The notes under the pieces are model-generated. The model ran no database searches, was not told the origin of the DNA, and saw only the letters and a program-made list of their open reading frames with translations. The position numbers and the translations under genes are program-made. Shown here in pieces: positions 24,794-33,534 of a DNA stretch of 33,574 bases; position 1 is the stretch's first letter, and every line of letters starts with the position of its first letter. Source of the stretch: Candidatus Omnitrophota bacterium (lineage in GTDB: Bacteria > Omnitrophota > Gorgyraeia > Duberdicusellales > 4484-171); NCBI GenBank assembly GCA_023135905.1, contig JAGLSE010000022.1, positions 1 through 33,574 of the forward strand, in the 5' to 3' direction.

Positions 24794-26065
24794 TCATTTC
24801 TCTGTGGATTCGGTGTTCTCTTCTTCAATAGATTTTTTATCAGTATTTTTCTCTAGGTTTATTTCTTTCTCTGTTTCTTTCTCTTGGTTAGAATCTTTAT
24901 CACTTTTAAACATTTTTAGAACATTCTTTTTTAACTCATCTTTTGCTTCTTGGATGATATTGACTGCTTTCTTTTTTCCAATTCCTTTAAGTTTTGATAA
25001 ATTATTTTCATTCGCGTCTCTTAGTGAATTCAAATTAGTATAACCGGATTCTACCAAAATTTCAGAAGCTTTCTTACCGATACTCTTCAATTTTATGATA
25101 ACCTTCATACTGTCTTCCATACTTTCTTTGGAACGGACATCTATATCCCAACCCACCAGTTTTGAAGCAAGTCGAACATTTTGGCCCTTTTTGCCAATAG
25201 AAAGTGAAAGTTGATCTGCGGCTACCAAAACTTTAGCTTTTTTATTCTCCCTATCCAAATCTATCATAGAAATAATTGCCGGAGAAAGAGCCGCTTTTAT
25301 AAATTCCTTTATATCATCACTCCATCTGACAATATCAATTTTTTCGCCTCTCAATTCTTCTATAATATTTTTCACTCTTGAGCCCCTGATGCCTACACAA
25401 GCGCCCACACAATCAACCTTCTCATCTTTTGAAAATACTGCTATCTTGGTTCTTTCGCCTGCACTGCGGGCTATACCTTTTATTTCCACAACACCTTGTC
25501 CAATTTCAGGTACCTCAAGGTTAAACATCTTTTTTACCAGACCTTCATGTTTTCTTGAAAGAATAATCTGAACACCCTTTTCTTTTTTTACTTCATAAAC
25601 ATAAGCTTTAGCTCTCTCTCCAATCCTGAACCTGTCTAAAGGAGAAAGAAAAGAATTAGGTATAATCCCTTCGGCTTTTCCCATAAGATCGATTATAACC
25701 GCTTTTTTTTCAAATCGATATATCACACCTCCAACTATATCACCAACTCTAGAATGATAATCATTATAAATATTATCTTTTTCTGCTTCTCTAATTTTTT
25801 GAATTATTACTTGTCTTGCTGTTTGAGCCGCTATACGACCAAAATCTTCTGAAACTACTTCTTTATCTCCAATGTAAACATGGATATCTCCTTTATTAGA
25901 ATCAATTTCTACTCTAACTTCTTCTTCTGAATCAGGTGAAGCCATCTTTGCTATTTTTTTTGCTGCCAGCGCTAACGCGCATTGCACAGCATCAATCAAA
26001 ACGCTCCTATCTAAACCTTTTTCCCGCTCTAATTGAGCAAGGACACTTAAAAATTCTTTCTTCAC
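24794..26065 (-). CDS. nusA: transcription factor NusA
   Basis: Binds RNA polymerase and nascent RNA, affecting pausing, termination and antitermination. It has 423 residues: an N-terminal polymerase-binding domain, S1 (about 130-200), and two KH domains (CVGIRGSRV and LSIGKKGQNV as GxxG loops). A helix-hairpin-helix follows (LSKLKGIGKKKAVNI), then a tail of about 45 residues rich in E, K, S and N. Translation starts at GTG with a strong GGAGGG seven bases before it, which settles the start. It sits between rimP and infB. Confidence 0.97.
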   Translation of the reverse strand: MKKEFLSVLAQLEREKGLDRSVLIDAVQCALALAAKKIAKMASPDSEEEVRVEIDSNKGDIHVYIGDKEVVSEDFGRIAAQTARQVIIQKIREAEKDNIYNDYHSRVGDIVGGVIYRFEKKAVIIDLMGKAEGIIPNSFLSPLDRFRIGERAKAYVYEVKKEKGVQIILSRKHEGLVKKMFNLEVPEIGQGVVEIKGIARSAGERTKIAVFSKDEKVDCVGACVGIRGSRVKNIIEELRGEKIDIVRWSDDIKEFIKAALSPAIISMIDLDRENKKAKVLVAADQLSLSIGKKGQNVRLASKLVGWDIDVRSKESMEDSMKVIIKLKSIGKKASEILVESGYTNLNSLRDANENNLSKLKGIGKKKAVNIIQEAKDELKKNVLKMFKSDKDSNQEKETEKEINLEKNTDKKSIEEENTESTEK

Positions 26066-26153
26066 TATGTAACCCTCCTATTAATTTTTATCTTAAATTT
26101 TAAATCTTATACTACCTAAAATAATTTTAAAAAATTAAAATACCCCATTTTAT

Positions 26154-26606
26154 CTATAACTTTTCTTTCCCTAATTTGATTTTATCAATAGCTATCTTTA
26201 AAGTTTTACCTTTACAATCTAAAATCAATTCGTTTTCTTCGATCTCTAAAACTTCTCCTTCCAAAAAAACTTTATCATTAACTGGTTCATTAAACCATAA
26301 AGATATTTTTCTACCTTTAACTTTCCTAAAATCACGGGCATTTTTCAAAGGCCAATCTAAACCCGGTGAATTTATTTCTACTGAATACCTCTCCCCTAAG
26401 GGTTGCTCTTCATACAAATAAGAAGAAATTAATCTATTTATTTTAGCACACTCATCTATAGTTATGCCTCCCAAAACATGATCGACAACACATCTAACAA
26501 CATGCTTTCCATTTAGAAAAAAAATCTTAGACTCTAAAAGGTCAAAACCTTCTTCTTTCACCATATTATTAATCTTAGATTGTATTTGGTCTTTATTAAT
26601 TATCAT
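26154..26606 (-). CDS. rimP: ribosome maturation factor RimP
   Basis: A 150-residue small-subunit assembly factor that promotes 30S maturation. The N-terminal alpha/beta domain has RCVVDHVLGGITIDECAKIN. The conserved link YSVEINSPGLDWPLKNARDF (SPGLDRPL in most) is followed by a C-terminal SH3-like barrel. The Arg of the usual DRPL is Trp here. The start lies inside the end of proS (11-base overlap), implying coupling. It is followed by nusA. Confidence 0.94.
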   Translation of the reverse strand: MIINKDQIQSKINNMVKEEGFDLLESKIFFLNGKHVVRCVVDHVLGGITIDECAKINRLISSYLYEEQPLGERYSVEINSPGLDWPLKNARDFRKVKGRKISLWFNEPVNDKVFLEGEVLEIEENELILDCKGKTLKIAIDKIKLGKEKL

Positions 26607-27825
26607 ATTCTTTTTTAAAAAAATTTAAAACTTCATTTTCAGTTAGATTGAATTTATTATTATTTTTTCTGATTTCTATATCTACACTTTTATTTTCCAA
26701 ATATGTTTTACCCATAATAAGTATATATGGGTTGCCAATTAAGTACGCGTCTTTAAATTTAACCCCTGCTGTAACAGCCCTATCATCAACTAAAACTGAT
26801 AGCCCTTGGATTTTGAGTTTATCTCTTAAACTAATAGCAGCTTCTAACAAACTATCATTTAAAACAACTAATGTAACATCAAAAGGTGCTACGTTCTTCG
26901 GCCAAATTATCCCTTTTTCATCTGAACTAACTTCAGCAATTGTAGCAAGTATCCTGCTGACCCCTATCCCATAACAACCCATTATTAAAGGGTTTTTCTT
27001 GCCATTTTTATCTAAGAATAAAGCGTCCTGAGCCACTGAATATTTTGTTCCTAACTTGAAAATATGTCCAACCTCTATCATTTTAACTTCTTCTAAATTA
27101 GCATTACATTGAACACAAGTTCCTTTTTCTTTAAAATATTTCAAACAACCATTACAACAAAAAAGGATATCTTCTCCTATTTCCGAAGGAACCATAAATT
27201 CATGTGATATATCTCCGCCCATTGCTCCTGAATCTGCTTCGGTGGCTACAATCCCTAATTCAAGATCCTTAAATATCTCTTTATAACAGTTAAACATTTT
27301 ATTATAATTATCATCTAACCCTTGTTGATCCTTATCAAAGCTATAAGCATCTTTCATTATAAACTCACAACTTCTCAAAAGACCTAATCGCGGACGAGGT
27401 TCGTCACGGAATTTTGTTTGTATTTGATAGAGTATCCACGGTAATTTTTTATATGAACCGGCGTTAGCACGAACAATTTCTGTAATTGCTTCTTCATGAG
27501 TAGGTGCCAAACATACATCTTTATCTTTTCTATCTTTAAATTTAAACATCACCTCATCTAAAGTCTGGTCTCTTCCTGTCTTTTGCCACATCTCAATAGG
27601 CTGTAAAGCGCTCATTAAAAGTTCCTGTGCCCCATTAGAATCCATACGGTTTCTTATAATACTGGTTATATTATTTAAAACCCTCTGACCTAATGGAAGA
27701 TAAGAATAAACTCCTGACGAAACCATAGAAATAAAACTCCCTTTTAATAATAGTTTATGGCTTCTGCATTCGGCTATTCTAGGATCTTCTCTTAATGTAA
27801 AAATAAAACTTTTAGAAAACAACAT
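26596..27825 (-). CDS. proS: prolyl-tRNA synthetase lacking the editing (INS) domain
   Basis: Class II synthetase for proline, 409 residues against about 565 for the usual bacterial form. Motif 1 lies in YSYLPLGQRVL, motif 2 is FRDEPRPRLGLLRSCEF (139-155) and motif 3 is MGCYGIGVSR (282-291). The INS domain, which clears Ala-tRNA-Pro, normally lies between motifs 2 and 3. Here HEFMVPS (208-214) is followed by only about 30 residues before IEVGHIFKLGTKYS (250-263). That short piece has two CxxC pairs (C224/C227 and C237/C240), resembling a zinc knuckle. The C-terminal anticodon domain is normal. The Shine-Dalgarno GAGGTG supports the start. It lies 9 bases after ispG. Confidence 0.95.
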   Translation of the reverse strand: MLFSKSFIFTLREDPRIAECRSHKLLLKGSFISMVSSGVYSYLPLGQRVLNNITSIIRNRMDSNGAQELLMSALQPIEMWQKTGRDQTLDEVMFKFKDRKDKDVCLAPTHEEAITEIVRANAGSYKKLPWILYQIQTKFRDEPRPRLGLLRSCEFIMKDAYSFDKDQQGLDDNYNKMFNCYKEIFKDLELGIVATEADSGAMGGDISHEFMVPSEIGEDILFCCNGCLKYFKEKGTCVQCNANLEEVKMIEVGHIFKLGTKYSVAQDALFLDKNGKKNPLIMGCYGIGVSRILATIAEVSSDEKGIIWPKNVAPFDVTLVVLNDSLLEAAISLRDKLKIQGLSVLVDDRAVTAGVKFKDAYLIGNPYILIMGKTYLENKSVDIEIRKNNNKFNLTENEVLNFFKKEYDN

Positions 27826-27834
27826 TTAAACACC

Positions 27835-28887
27835 TCAACCTTTAGTATCTTGATCTTTATCTATAAATTTTAACAAATCTATTATTACGTTATCTTCATT
27901 AGTCCAACCTAAAATCTTGTTTTTCTTAAATATTGCAGCTCTTTTATTACCAAAAGCCACACCAATGTCGGCTTGATAAGCTTCACCCGGTCCATTAACT
28001 ACACATCCCATAATAGCAATATTTATTTGTTTTTTAAAATTATTTTTTTTAAGCTTTTTACTAAATTTATCAACAATCTTTATAAGGTCTACGGAACATC
28101 GTGAACATGTTGGACAAGAAATAATCTCTGGACCAAACTTTCTCAAGTTTAATGATTGAAGAATCTGTTTAGCTGCCCTTATTTCCCAAAAAGATGGTGA
28201 TGTTAATGAAACTCTTATAACATCACCTATCCCTTGATACAAAAGATTACCTAAACCTATAGAAGATTTTATAACACCGTCAAAAAAAGGACCGGCAGCT
28301 GTAATTCCTAAATGCAGCGGATAATCAAACTTTTCAGAAAATATTTTGTTCGCTTCTATCGTAGATATCACATCTGATCCCTTAAACGATACCATTATAT
28401 CAAAGAAATTTTCACCTTCCAAAAGTTTAAGATAATTTTCACATTTTTTTACCATCTCTTTGGCTAAACTTTTATTTGTAGAAAAATCCCTTTTAAATCC
28501 ACCGGAATTTATTCCTACCCTAATTGAAATTCCATAATTTTTTGCTGCTCTTACTATTTGTCTCACATCTTTAGCTTTATCTATATTTAATGGGTTTAAT
28601 CTTAGGCAATCTATTCCCTCCTCTATAGCAAGAAGGGCGATTAACGGCTGAAAATGAACATCCGCGACAATTGGAACCGATAAATGTTTTTTCAAAATAG
28701 GAATAATCTTAATATCCTTTTTATCTTTGACAGCCAACCTTATAGCTTCTACGCCTTCTTTCTCCAACACAATAGCTTCTTTAATCAAAGCTTTAATATC
28801 TCCTGTAGAAGTTTTAAGCATACCTTTTATTCTTACCGGATTATTACCGCCAATTTTTAAATTACCTATTTTTACTTCTTTAGTCAT
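27835..28887 (-). CDS. ispG: 4-hydroxy-3-methylbut-2-enyl diphosphate synthase (MEP pathway)
   Basis: Reductively converts MEcPP to HMBPP, the sixth MEP-pathway step, with a [4Fe-4S] cluster. The 350-residue two-domain bacterial form has an N-terminal TIM barrel with VADVHFQPLIA and a C-terminal cluster domain with SCPTCSRC and GCVVNGPGEA, which hold the cluster Cys ligands and the Glu. It overlaps the rseP stop in an ATGA arrangement and is followed by proS. With dxr and uppS in the same run it forms an isoprenoid-supply cluster. Confidence 0.97.
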   Translation of the reverse strand: MTKEVKIGNLKIGGNNPVRIKGMLKTSTGDIKALIKEAIVLEKEGVEAIRLAVKDKKDIKIIPILKKHLSVPIVADVHFQPLIALLAIEEGIDCLRLNPLNIDKAKDVRQIVRAAKNYGISIRVGINSGGFKRDFSTNKSLAKEMVKKCENYLKLLEGENFFDIMVSFKGSDVISTIEANKIFSEKFDYPLHLGITAAGPFFDGVIKSSIGLGNLLYQGIGDVIRVSLTSPSFWEIRAAKQILQSLNLRKFGPEIISCPTCSRCSVDLIKIVDKFSKKLKKNNFKKQINIAIMGCVVNGPGEAYQADIGVAFGNKRAAIFKKNKILGWTNEDNVIIDLLKFIDKDQDTKG

Positions 28888-30497
28888 TTTATTCTGTCGG
28901 TTCCTTTATCTGAGTTCTTCCAAATGGATAAGATTTCTTCTTTATCGGTAACTTCATTTTCTATCAACTTATCATTTAATTCTTTTTCTGTAAGATTACG
29001 CCAAAAAACATAGTTTTCATCATCTTTGATTTCTGCCACTATATTATTGTCATTTAATTTAACTAACTGCTCTTCGTTAATAATAGATTTTTTTACTCCA
29101 AATCTTAGGATATCATTATACGACACAAAAACCATTAAAGTTAGTAATGCCGCTATAGCGATTTGTGTTAATATATTTTCCACTTTGTGTGGTATAGGGC
29201 CACCTTTTATTTTTTCAATTAACATAAAACATAAATGCCCACCATCTAATACCGGAAACGGAAAAAGATTAATTATACCTAAACTCAAACTTAACATTGC
29301 CATAAAATTTAAAATAGGAAATATTCCTCCTTTCGCGACTTTACCGGTAATTACTCCAATACCTATAGGCCCGGTAACCGCGTCTTTAAAAGGAATTTTT
29401 TTTGAAATCAATAATCCAAACCCTTTCAAAACTGTCCTCGATAACTCATAAAATTTCTTACCAGCTGCTGCAAAAGAGTTAGTAAATCCCGATTTAGTTG
29501 TCATACTTCGAATACCTATCAATGAAATTTCTCTTTCTCCATCAATATCTACAAGTAAGACTCTCTCAGGTTTTACATCCAAATTAATTATTTGATCTAT
29601 TCTTTTTAACTCTACATTAATTATCCCCTCACTATTTCTTATTAACTTAGACATTTTATTCCAATTTTCTACTGTTACCCCGTTTATTTTGGTAATAAGG
29701 TCACCAACTTTAATCCCTGCTTTATTTGCAGGATAACGAGAACCGAATAAAACTTTACTAATACTATCTTTATCTATACCTTCAACATCTACTAATTTAT
29801 TTTTTAACTCTTCTTCACTATCTATATTCCAAGAAACAACTTTCTCTCCCAATAAATCCATTTCTAAAAGTTTCTTTAACTGTTCCGCCTGAAACATCTT
29901 TTTATTAGTAATTTTAAAAGAATCCTCCCAAATATTTAAAAACCTCTTTACTTCTTTCTCGTCAAAAGAAGCATTTATTAATTTATTTTTTAAATCTTGA
30001 GGTATCCAAGTTATATACATTTGATCACCGTCAATTTCTTCGACTACCTCTTTTTCTATTAGTATTTTTAAATCTGTCGGATTAAATTTATCTTTTGATA
30101 CTAAATCATATTTAACGATCTCACCTATTAACGGTTTTTGAGTAGGTATTCCTGAAAAATAAAAAATCACCCAATAAAGAAAAAAAGTTAAAAACAAATT
30201 GAAAAGCGGACCCCAAAAAACAATTTTAGCTCTAACCCCTACAGGTTTAGAATAAAATTCAAATTTATCACCTTTACAATCATCTCTAACGTCTCCGGCT
30301 AATTTAACAAAACCGCCTAAAGGAAAAAGACAAATAGAAAATTCTGTTTCTTTACCCTTAATTTTAAATAACGCGGGTCCAAAACCGATACCAAATTTTT
30401 CTACCCTAACTCCTGCTCGTCTAGCCGCTAAATAATGACCTAATTCATGGACAATAATCAATACACTAAATAAAATAATTGTTATTATTATGCTCAT
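28884..30497 (-). CDS. rseP: RseP-type site-2 protease with three internal repeats
   Basis: An intramembrane zinc metalloprotease that cuts membrane-anchored anti-sigma factors and signal-peptide remnants. HELGH (17-21) and the LDG motif in FPVLDGGH (414-421) give the active site. Transmembrane segments lie near 2-18, 90-115, 392-412 and 440-460. A single recognisable PDZ covers about 248-310. At 537 residues it is 90-180 longer than usual. The excess is three copies of a roughly 50-residue repeat: 139-193, 203-253 and a C-terminal tail 475-529. Each follows the pattern QLxxL…VxEI..D…W….ELxxKL……D…I…W..S. The gene overlaps dxr and ispG by ATGA junctions. Confidence 0.94.
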   Translation of the reverse strand: MSIIITIILFSVLIIVHELGHYLAARRAGVRVEKFGIGFGPALFKIKGKETEFSICLFPLGGFVKLAGDVRDDCKGDKFEFYSKPVGVRAKIVFWGPLFNLFLTFFLYWVIFYFSGIPTQKPLIGEIVKYDLVSKDKFNPTDLKILIEKEVVEEIDGDQMYITWIPQDLKNKLINASFDEKEVKRFLNIWEDSFKITNKKMFQAEQLKKLLEMDLLGEKVVSWNIDSEEELKNKLVDVEGIDKDSISKVLFGSRYPANKAGIKVGDLITKINGVTVENWNKMSKLIRNSEGIINVELKRIDQIINLDVKPERVLLVDIDGEREISLIGIRSMTTKSGFTNSFAAAGKKFYELSRTVLKGFGLLISKKIPFKDAVTGPIGIGVITGKVAKGGIFPILNFMAMLSLSLGIINLFPFPVLDGGHLCFMLIEKIKGGPIPHKVENILTQIAIAALLTLMVFVSYNDILRFGVKKSIINEEQLVKLNDNNIVAEIKDDENYVFWRNLTEKELNDKLIENEVTDKEEILSIWKNSDKGTDRIK

Positions 30498-31684
30498 AAT
30501 TTATTTAAATACTCCCTAGTTTTTATTCGTCCCCAATTATCCCAATAAAATATATCATTTATATCCGTTATTTTTGCCGCAGGGTAACGATTGAACATAA
30601 ATTTGATAACCCGATGAATATCAGTAAATTTTATTTTCTTTTTTAAAAAATAATCTATAGCAATCTCATCACAAGCGTTTAAAATAATCAACGAGTTATC
30701 TTGTTTTTTTGCTGATTGTAAAATAATTTCAAGAATGGGGTATTTACTATAATTTACCGGATAGAAAGAACATAAAAACCCGTTTTTATTTTTTAAAAAT
30801 GACGTTCCTTTTGAAATCACAGATTTTTTTTTATCACTATCAAATCTCTCAGGATAATATAAAGCAAATGATATCGGCATTCTCATGTCCGGAGAATACA
30901 TACAAGAAAAAAAAGTATCATCTTTATATTCTACCAAAGCATGAACAACTGATTCTTTATGTATAACAATATTTATCTTATCGTAAGGGATATTAAAAAA
31001 ATAATGACTTTCAATAACTTCGAACCCTTTGTTCATTAAAGTAGCGCTATCAACAGTTATTCTTCTACCCATTTTCCAAGTAGGATGATTCAATACTTGT
31101 TTAACACTTACTTTATCTAAATCTTTTTTCTTATAATCTGCTAAAGCCCCCCCTGAAGCCGTAAGATAAATTTTTCTTAAAATATTATTTGCTTTTATAT
31201 CCTCCCTATTTATTGAGACGAGTTGAAAAAGCGCGTTTATTTCACTATCTACGGGAATAATTTCAGTATTAAACCGTCTTGCTTCATTAAAGATCAATTT
31301 TCCAGCAGTTACCAATGATTCTTTATTTGCCAGAGCTATTCTTTTAGCATACCGGATATTAACAAGAAGCGGCTTCAAAGCTGAAATCCCTGAAATAGCC
31401 ATAATAGAAATATCAGATTTTAAATTTGAAAACTCTTCTAATCCTTTATCACCTTTAAACAATTTACAGACTTTCTCTAAATCAGGTTTAATTGCTTTGG
31501 CTGCTTTTTCATCTCTAACACAAACGTATTTAGGAGAAAACTCTTTAATTTGTTTATAAAGGGTTTTAGTATCTCTATTAGCGGATAACCCCAAAATTCT
31601 GAATTTTCCCGGGCTTTGTCTTACCACATCCAAAGCGCTTTTTCCTATTGAGCCTGTTGAGCCAAAAATAATTATTTTTTTCAT
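30494..31684 (-). CDS. dxr: 1-deoxy-D-xylulose 5-phosphate reductoisomerase
   Basis: Second enzyme of the MEP pathway, turning DXP into MEP with NADPH, and the target of fosmidomycin. The length of 396 residues is normal. The NADPH-binding GSTGSIGKSALDV (8-20), LANKESLV, the metal-binding PVDSEINALFQ and the loop HPTWKMGRRITVDSATLMNK are all present. It sits between cdsA (55 bases upstream) and rseP (ATGA overlap). This dxr-rseP neighbourhood is widely conserved. Confidence 0.98.
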   Translation of the reverse strand: MKKIIIFGSTGSIGKSALDVVRQSPGKFRILGLSANRDTKTLYKQIKEFSPKYVCVRDEKAAKAIKPDLEKVCKLFKGDKGLEEFSNLKSDISIMAISGISALKPLLVNIRYAKRIALANKESLVTAGKLIFNEARRFNTEIIPVDSEINALFQLVSINREDIKANNILRKIYLTASGGALADYKKKDLDKVSVKQVLNHPTWKMGRRITVDSATLMNKGFEVIESHYFFNIPYDKINIVIHKESVVHALVEYKDDTFFSCMYSPDMRMPISFALYYPERFDSDKKKSVISKGTSFLKNKNGFLCSFYPVNYSKYPILEIILQSAKKQDNSLIILNACDEIAIDYFLKKKIKFTDIHRVIKFMFNRYPAAKITDINDIFYWDNWGRIKTREYLNKL

Positions 31685-31739
31685 ATATCCAATAATTTAA
31701 AATTAAATCAATAAGATTTATAATTTTAATTAAGTATCC

Positions 31740-32531
31740 TTATCTCATCATTGTAAGATAAAGATAAAAAGTAGGTGCCGTAAAAATTAAGCTATCAATA
31801 ACATCTAAAATTCCTCCCATACCTGGAAGCAACTTGCCCGAATCTTTAACACGACAATCTCTTTTCACTAAAGACTCAAATAAATCTCCTAATTGAGCAA
31901 TTATTGCTAAAATTATTATGAGAAAAAATTTCTCCCAAACGGTTATACTAGTTATAAAAATTGAAAAAATAAGACCAACAACTAAACTGGTGAAAAACCC
32001 TCCGACAGCTCCTTCTAATGATTTTTTAGGACTTATTCTTTTCAAAAGCCTGGTCTTTCCAAATTTTTTACCCCAAAGATAAGCACCCATATCTGAAGAT
32101 TTTGTCACCAAAATTAAAAACCCAGAAAGCATTATCCCTTCCGGCAACTGCCTTATTCTAATCAAAAAACTAAAACACCATGAAATATAAATTATACCGA
32201 ATACCGTTGCTGATATCGATAAAACGGAATGATGTGTTTCTTTTTTTGTCAGTTCAAGCAAAAAAAGAATAAAAATAGCAATAACAACAAATAAGAATTG
32301 CCAGCCTTCATTTATAGGAATTCGAAAATAAATAGTTATAGGTATTAAAGCACCCACCAATAAACCTAAAATTTTAAATAATTTTACCCCTTTTTTTTCG
32401 ACCATATAAAAAAATTCATATAAACCGGCAATTATAAACAAACAAGAAAATATACCGCATAAAGGATAATAAACCACACTAAGGATTGTTGTGAAAATTA
32501 AAATAATAGCTGGTACTATACGTTTATTCAT
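31740..32531 (-). CDS. cdsA: phosphatidate cytidylyltransferase
   Basis: Integral membrane enzyme that makes CDP-diacylglycerol from phosphatidate and CTP, the entry to phospholipid synthesis. About eight hydrophobic helices are visible. The catalytic blocks are DMGAYLWGKKFGK, ISPKKSLEGAVGG and the signature KRDCRVKDSGKLLPGMGGI. I chose the ATG at 32531 (263 residues), because GGAG lies six bases before it. A TTG four codons upstream is open but unsupported. The start overlaps the end of uppS by 8 bases, the usual uppS-cdsA coupling. Confidence 0.96.
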   Translation of the reverse strand: MNKRIVPAIILIFTTILSVVYYPLCGIFSCLFIIAGLYEFFYMVEKKGVKLFKILGLLVGALIPITIYFRIPINEGWQFLFVVIAIFILFLLELTKKETHHSVLSISATVFGIIYISWCFSFLIRIRQLPEGIMLSGFLILVTKSSDMGAYLWGKKFGKTRLLKRISPKKSLEGAVGGFFTSLVVGLIFSIFITSITVWEKFFLIIILAIIAQLGDLFESLVKRDCRVKDSGKLLPGMGGILDVIDSLIFTAPTFYLYLTMMR

Positions 32532-33240
32532 GAACTTCTCCAAATCTTCTATTTCTTTTAGAATACTCTTCCACCGCTTTTCTTAATGAATCCTTATTAA
32601 AATCAGGCCACAAAGTAGGTGTAAAATAAAATTCACTATATGCTAAGTTCCAGATCAAAAAATTACTAATCCTTTGTTCACCTGAAGTTCTTATCAATAA
32701 ATCAGGATCAGGGATACCTGATAAAGAAATATATTTACTAAAAAATTCTTCATCAATATCATCTTTGGAAACCATCTGTTTACTAAAATCTTCAAGGATT
32801 TTCTTCGCGGCTTCAACTACATCCCATCTCCCCCCATAATCTAATGCTATGTTTAACATAAAACTTTTATTTAATTTTGTTTCGTCTTCTATCTTTTCTA
32901 TTTTTTTTATAAATTTTTGATTAATTCTGTCTCTCCTGCCTATAACATTAAACTTTATATTCTTTTCGAACATAACTTTTTTGTAATCATCCAAAAAATG
33001 GCCCATATAAGAAAAAAGAGCAGCAATTTCGTTTCTAGGCCTATTCCAATTTTCTGTAGAAAAAGCAAAAACTGTAAGTATCTTTATTCCCAATAATAGA
33101 GATTCATCTATTATTTCTTTAATCCTTTGTATACCTGAACTATGTCCAACTGTACGAGGCAATCCTCTTTTCTTTGCCCACCGTCCGTTTCCATCAATAA
33201 TCAAAGCTATATGATTAGGGATTTCCATAAGTTTAGCCAT
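32524..33240 (-). CDS. uppS: undecaprenyl diphosphate synthase (cis-prenyltransferase)
   Basis: Makes the C55 lipid carrier for peptidoglycan and other envelope glycans by adding isopentenyl units in cis. Motifs are IIDGNGRWAKKRG (usual IMDGNGRWA), GHSSGIQRI, FAFSTENWNRP, and RTSGEQRISNFLIWNLAYSE near the C terminus. I start it at the ATG at 33240 (238 residues). A second ATG four codons on is possible, and upstream in-frame codons lie in a hairpin repeat. No Shine-Dalgarno is seen. It is the first visible gene of the long minus-strand run. Confidence 0.96.
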   Translation of the reverse strand: MAKLMEIPNHIALIIDGNGRWAKKRGLPRTVGHSSGIQRIKEIIDESLLLGIKILTVFAFSTENWNRPRNEIAALFSYMGHFLDDYKKVMFEKNIKFNVIGRRDRINQKFIKKIEKIEDETKLNKSFMLNIALDYGGRWDVVEAAKKILEDFSKQMVSKDDIDEEFFSKYISLSGIPDPDLLIRTSGEQRISNFLIWNLAYSEFYFTPTLWPDFNKDSLRKAVEEYSKRNRRFGEVHE

Positions 33241-33254
33241 ACATATTTTTGTTA

Positions 33255-33360
33255 ACCCAAATAATGCAGTTAGCATTATTCGCCCGGAGGGTCGACTCCA
33301 AAATTTCCACGGGAAAATTTGGCCTGTGCCCGTTAGGGTAAAAAGTCGAGGTTACCTTAG
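33255..33360. repeat. hairpin-rich leader or repeat element upstream of uppS
   Basis: Contains AATAATGC/GCATTATT (33260-33280, perfect), then CCAAA-A-TTTCC/GGAAA-A-TTTGG (33298-33322, one mismatch). Next is TAGGGTAA/TTACCTTA, at about 33334-33359 with one G-T pair. The 17-base word TTAGGGTAAAAAGTCGA (33333-33349) is identical to 17535-17551 in the rplS leader. The small open frame crossing it (33233-33445) looks like a translated repeat. It may be a dispersed element serving as, or inserted into, the uppS 5' leader. Confidence 0.5.
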
Positions 33361-33534
33361 AAAAACGCAAAGGTGTTATTTCGCGCATCGCAATTTTTAC
33401 ATAATTGTTTCGATTGTTATTCATTGCGTATATAGGTTTTTTCAAATACGTTTTTCGGGTTAATTCTTAAATTTTGTCAACACTATTATATAAAAATGTT
33501 CCTTTTAAATAATAGCTTTTATAAGCTCATTAAA

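Noticed and set aside
33233-33445. 70-residue minus-strand reading frame upstream of uppS
   Set aside because: It runs through the hairpin-rich repeat, has no ribosome binding site and no family resemblance, and overlaps the uppS start. It looks like translated repeat.
33420-33480. TTGACA at 33475-33480 (minus strand) as the -35 of a uppS promoter
   Set aside because: No -10-like hexamer occurs 16-18 bases downstream, so it cannot be supported as a full promoter.
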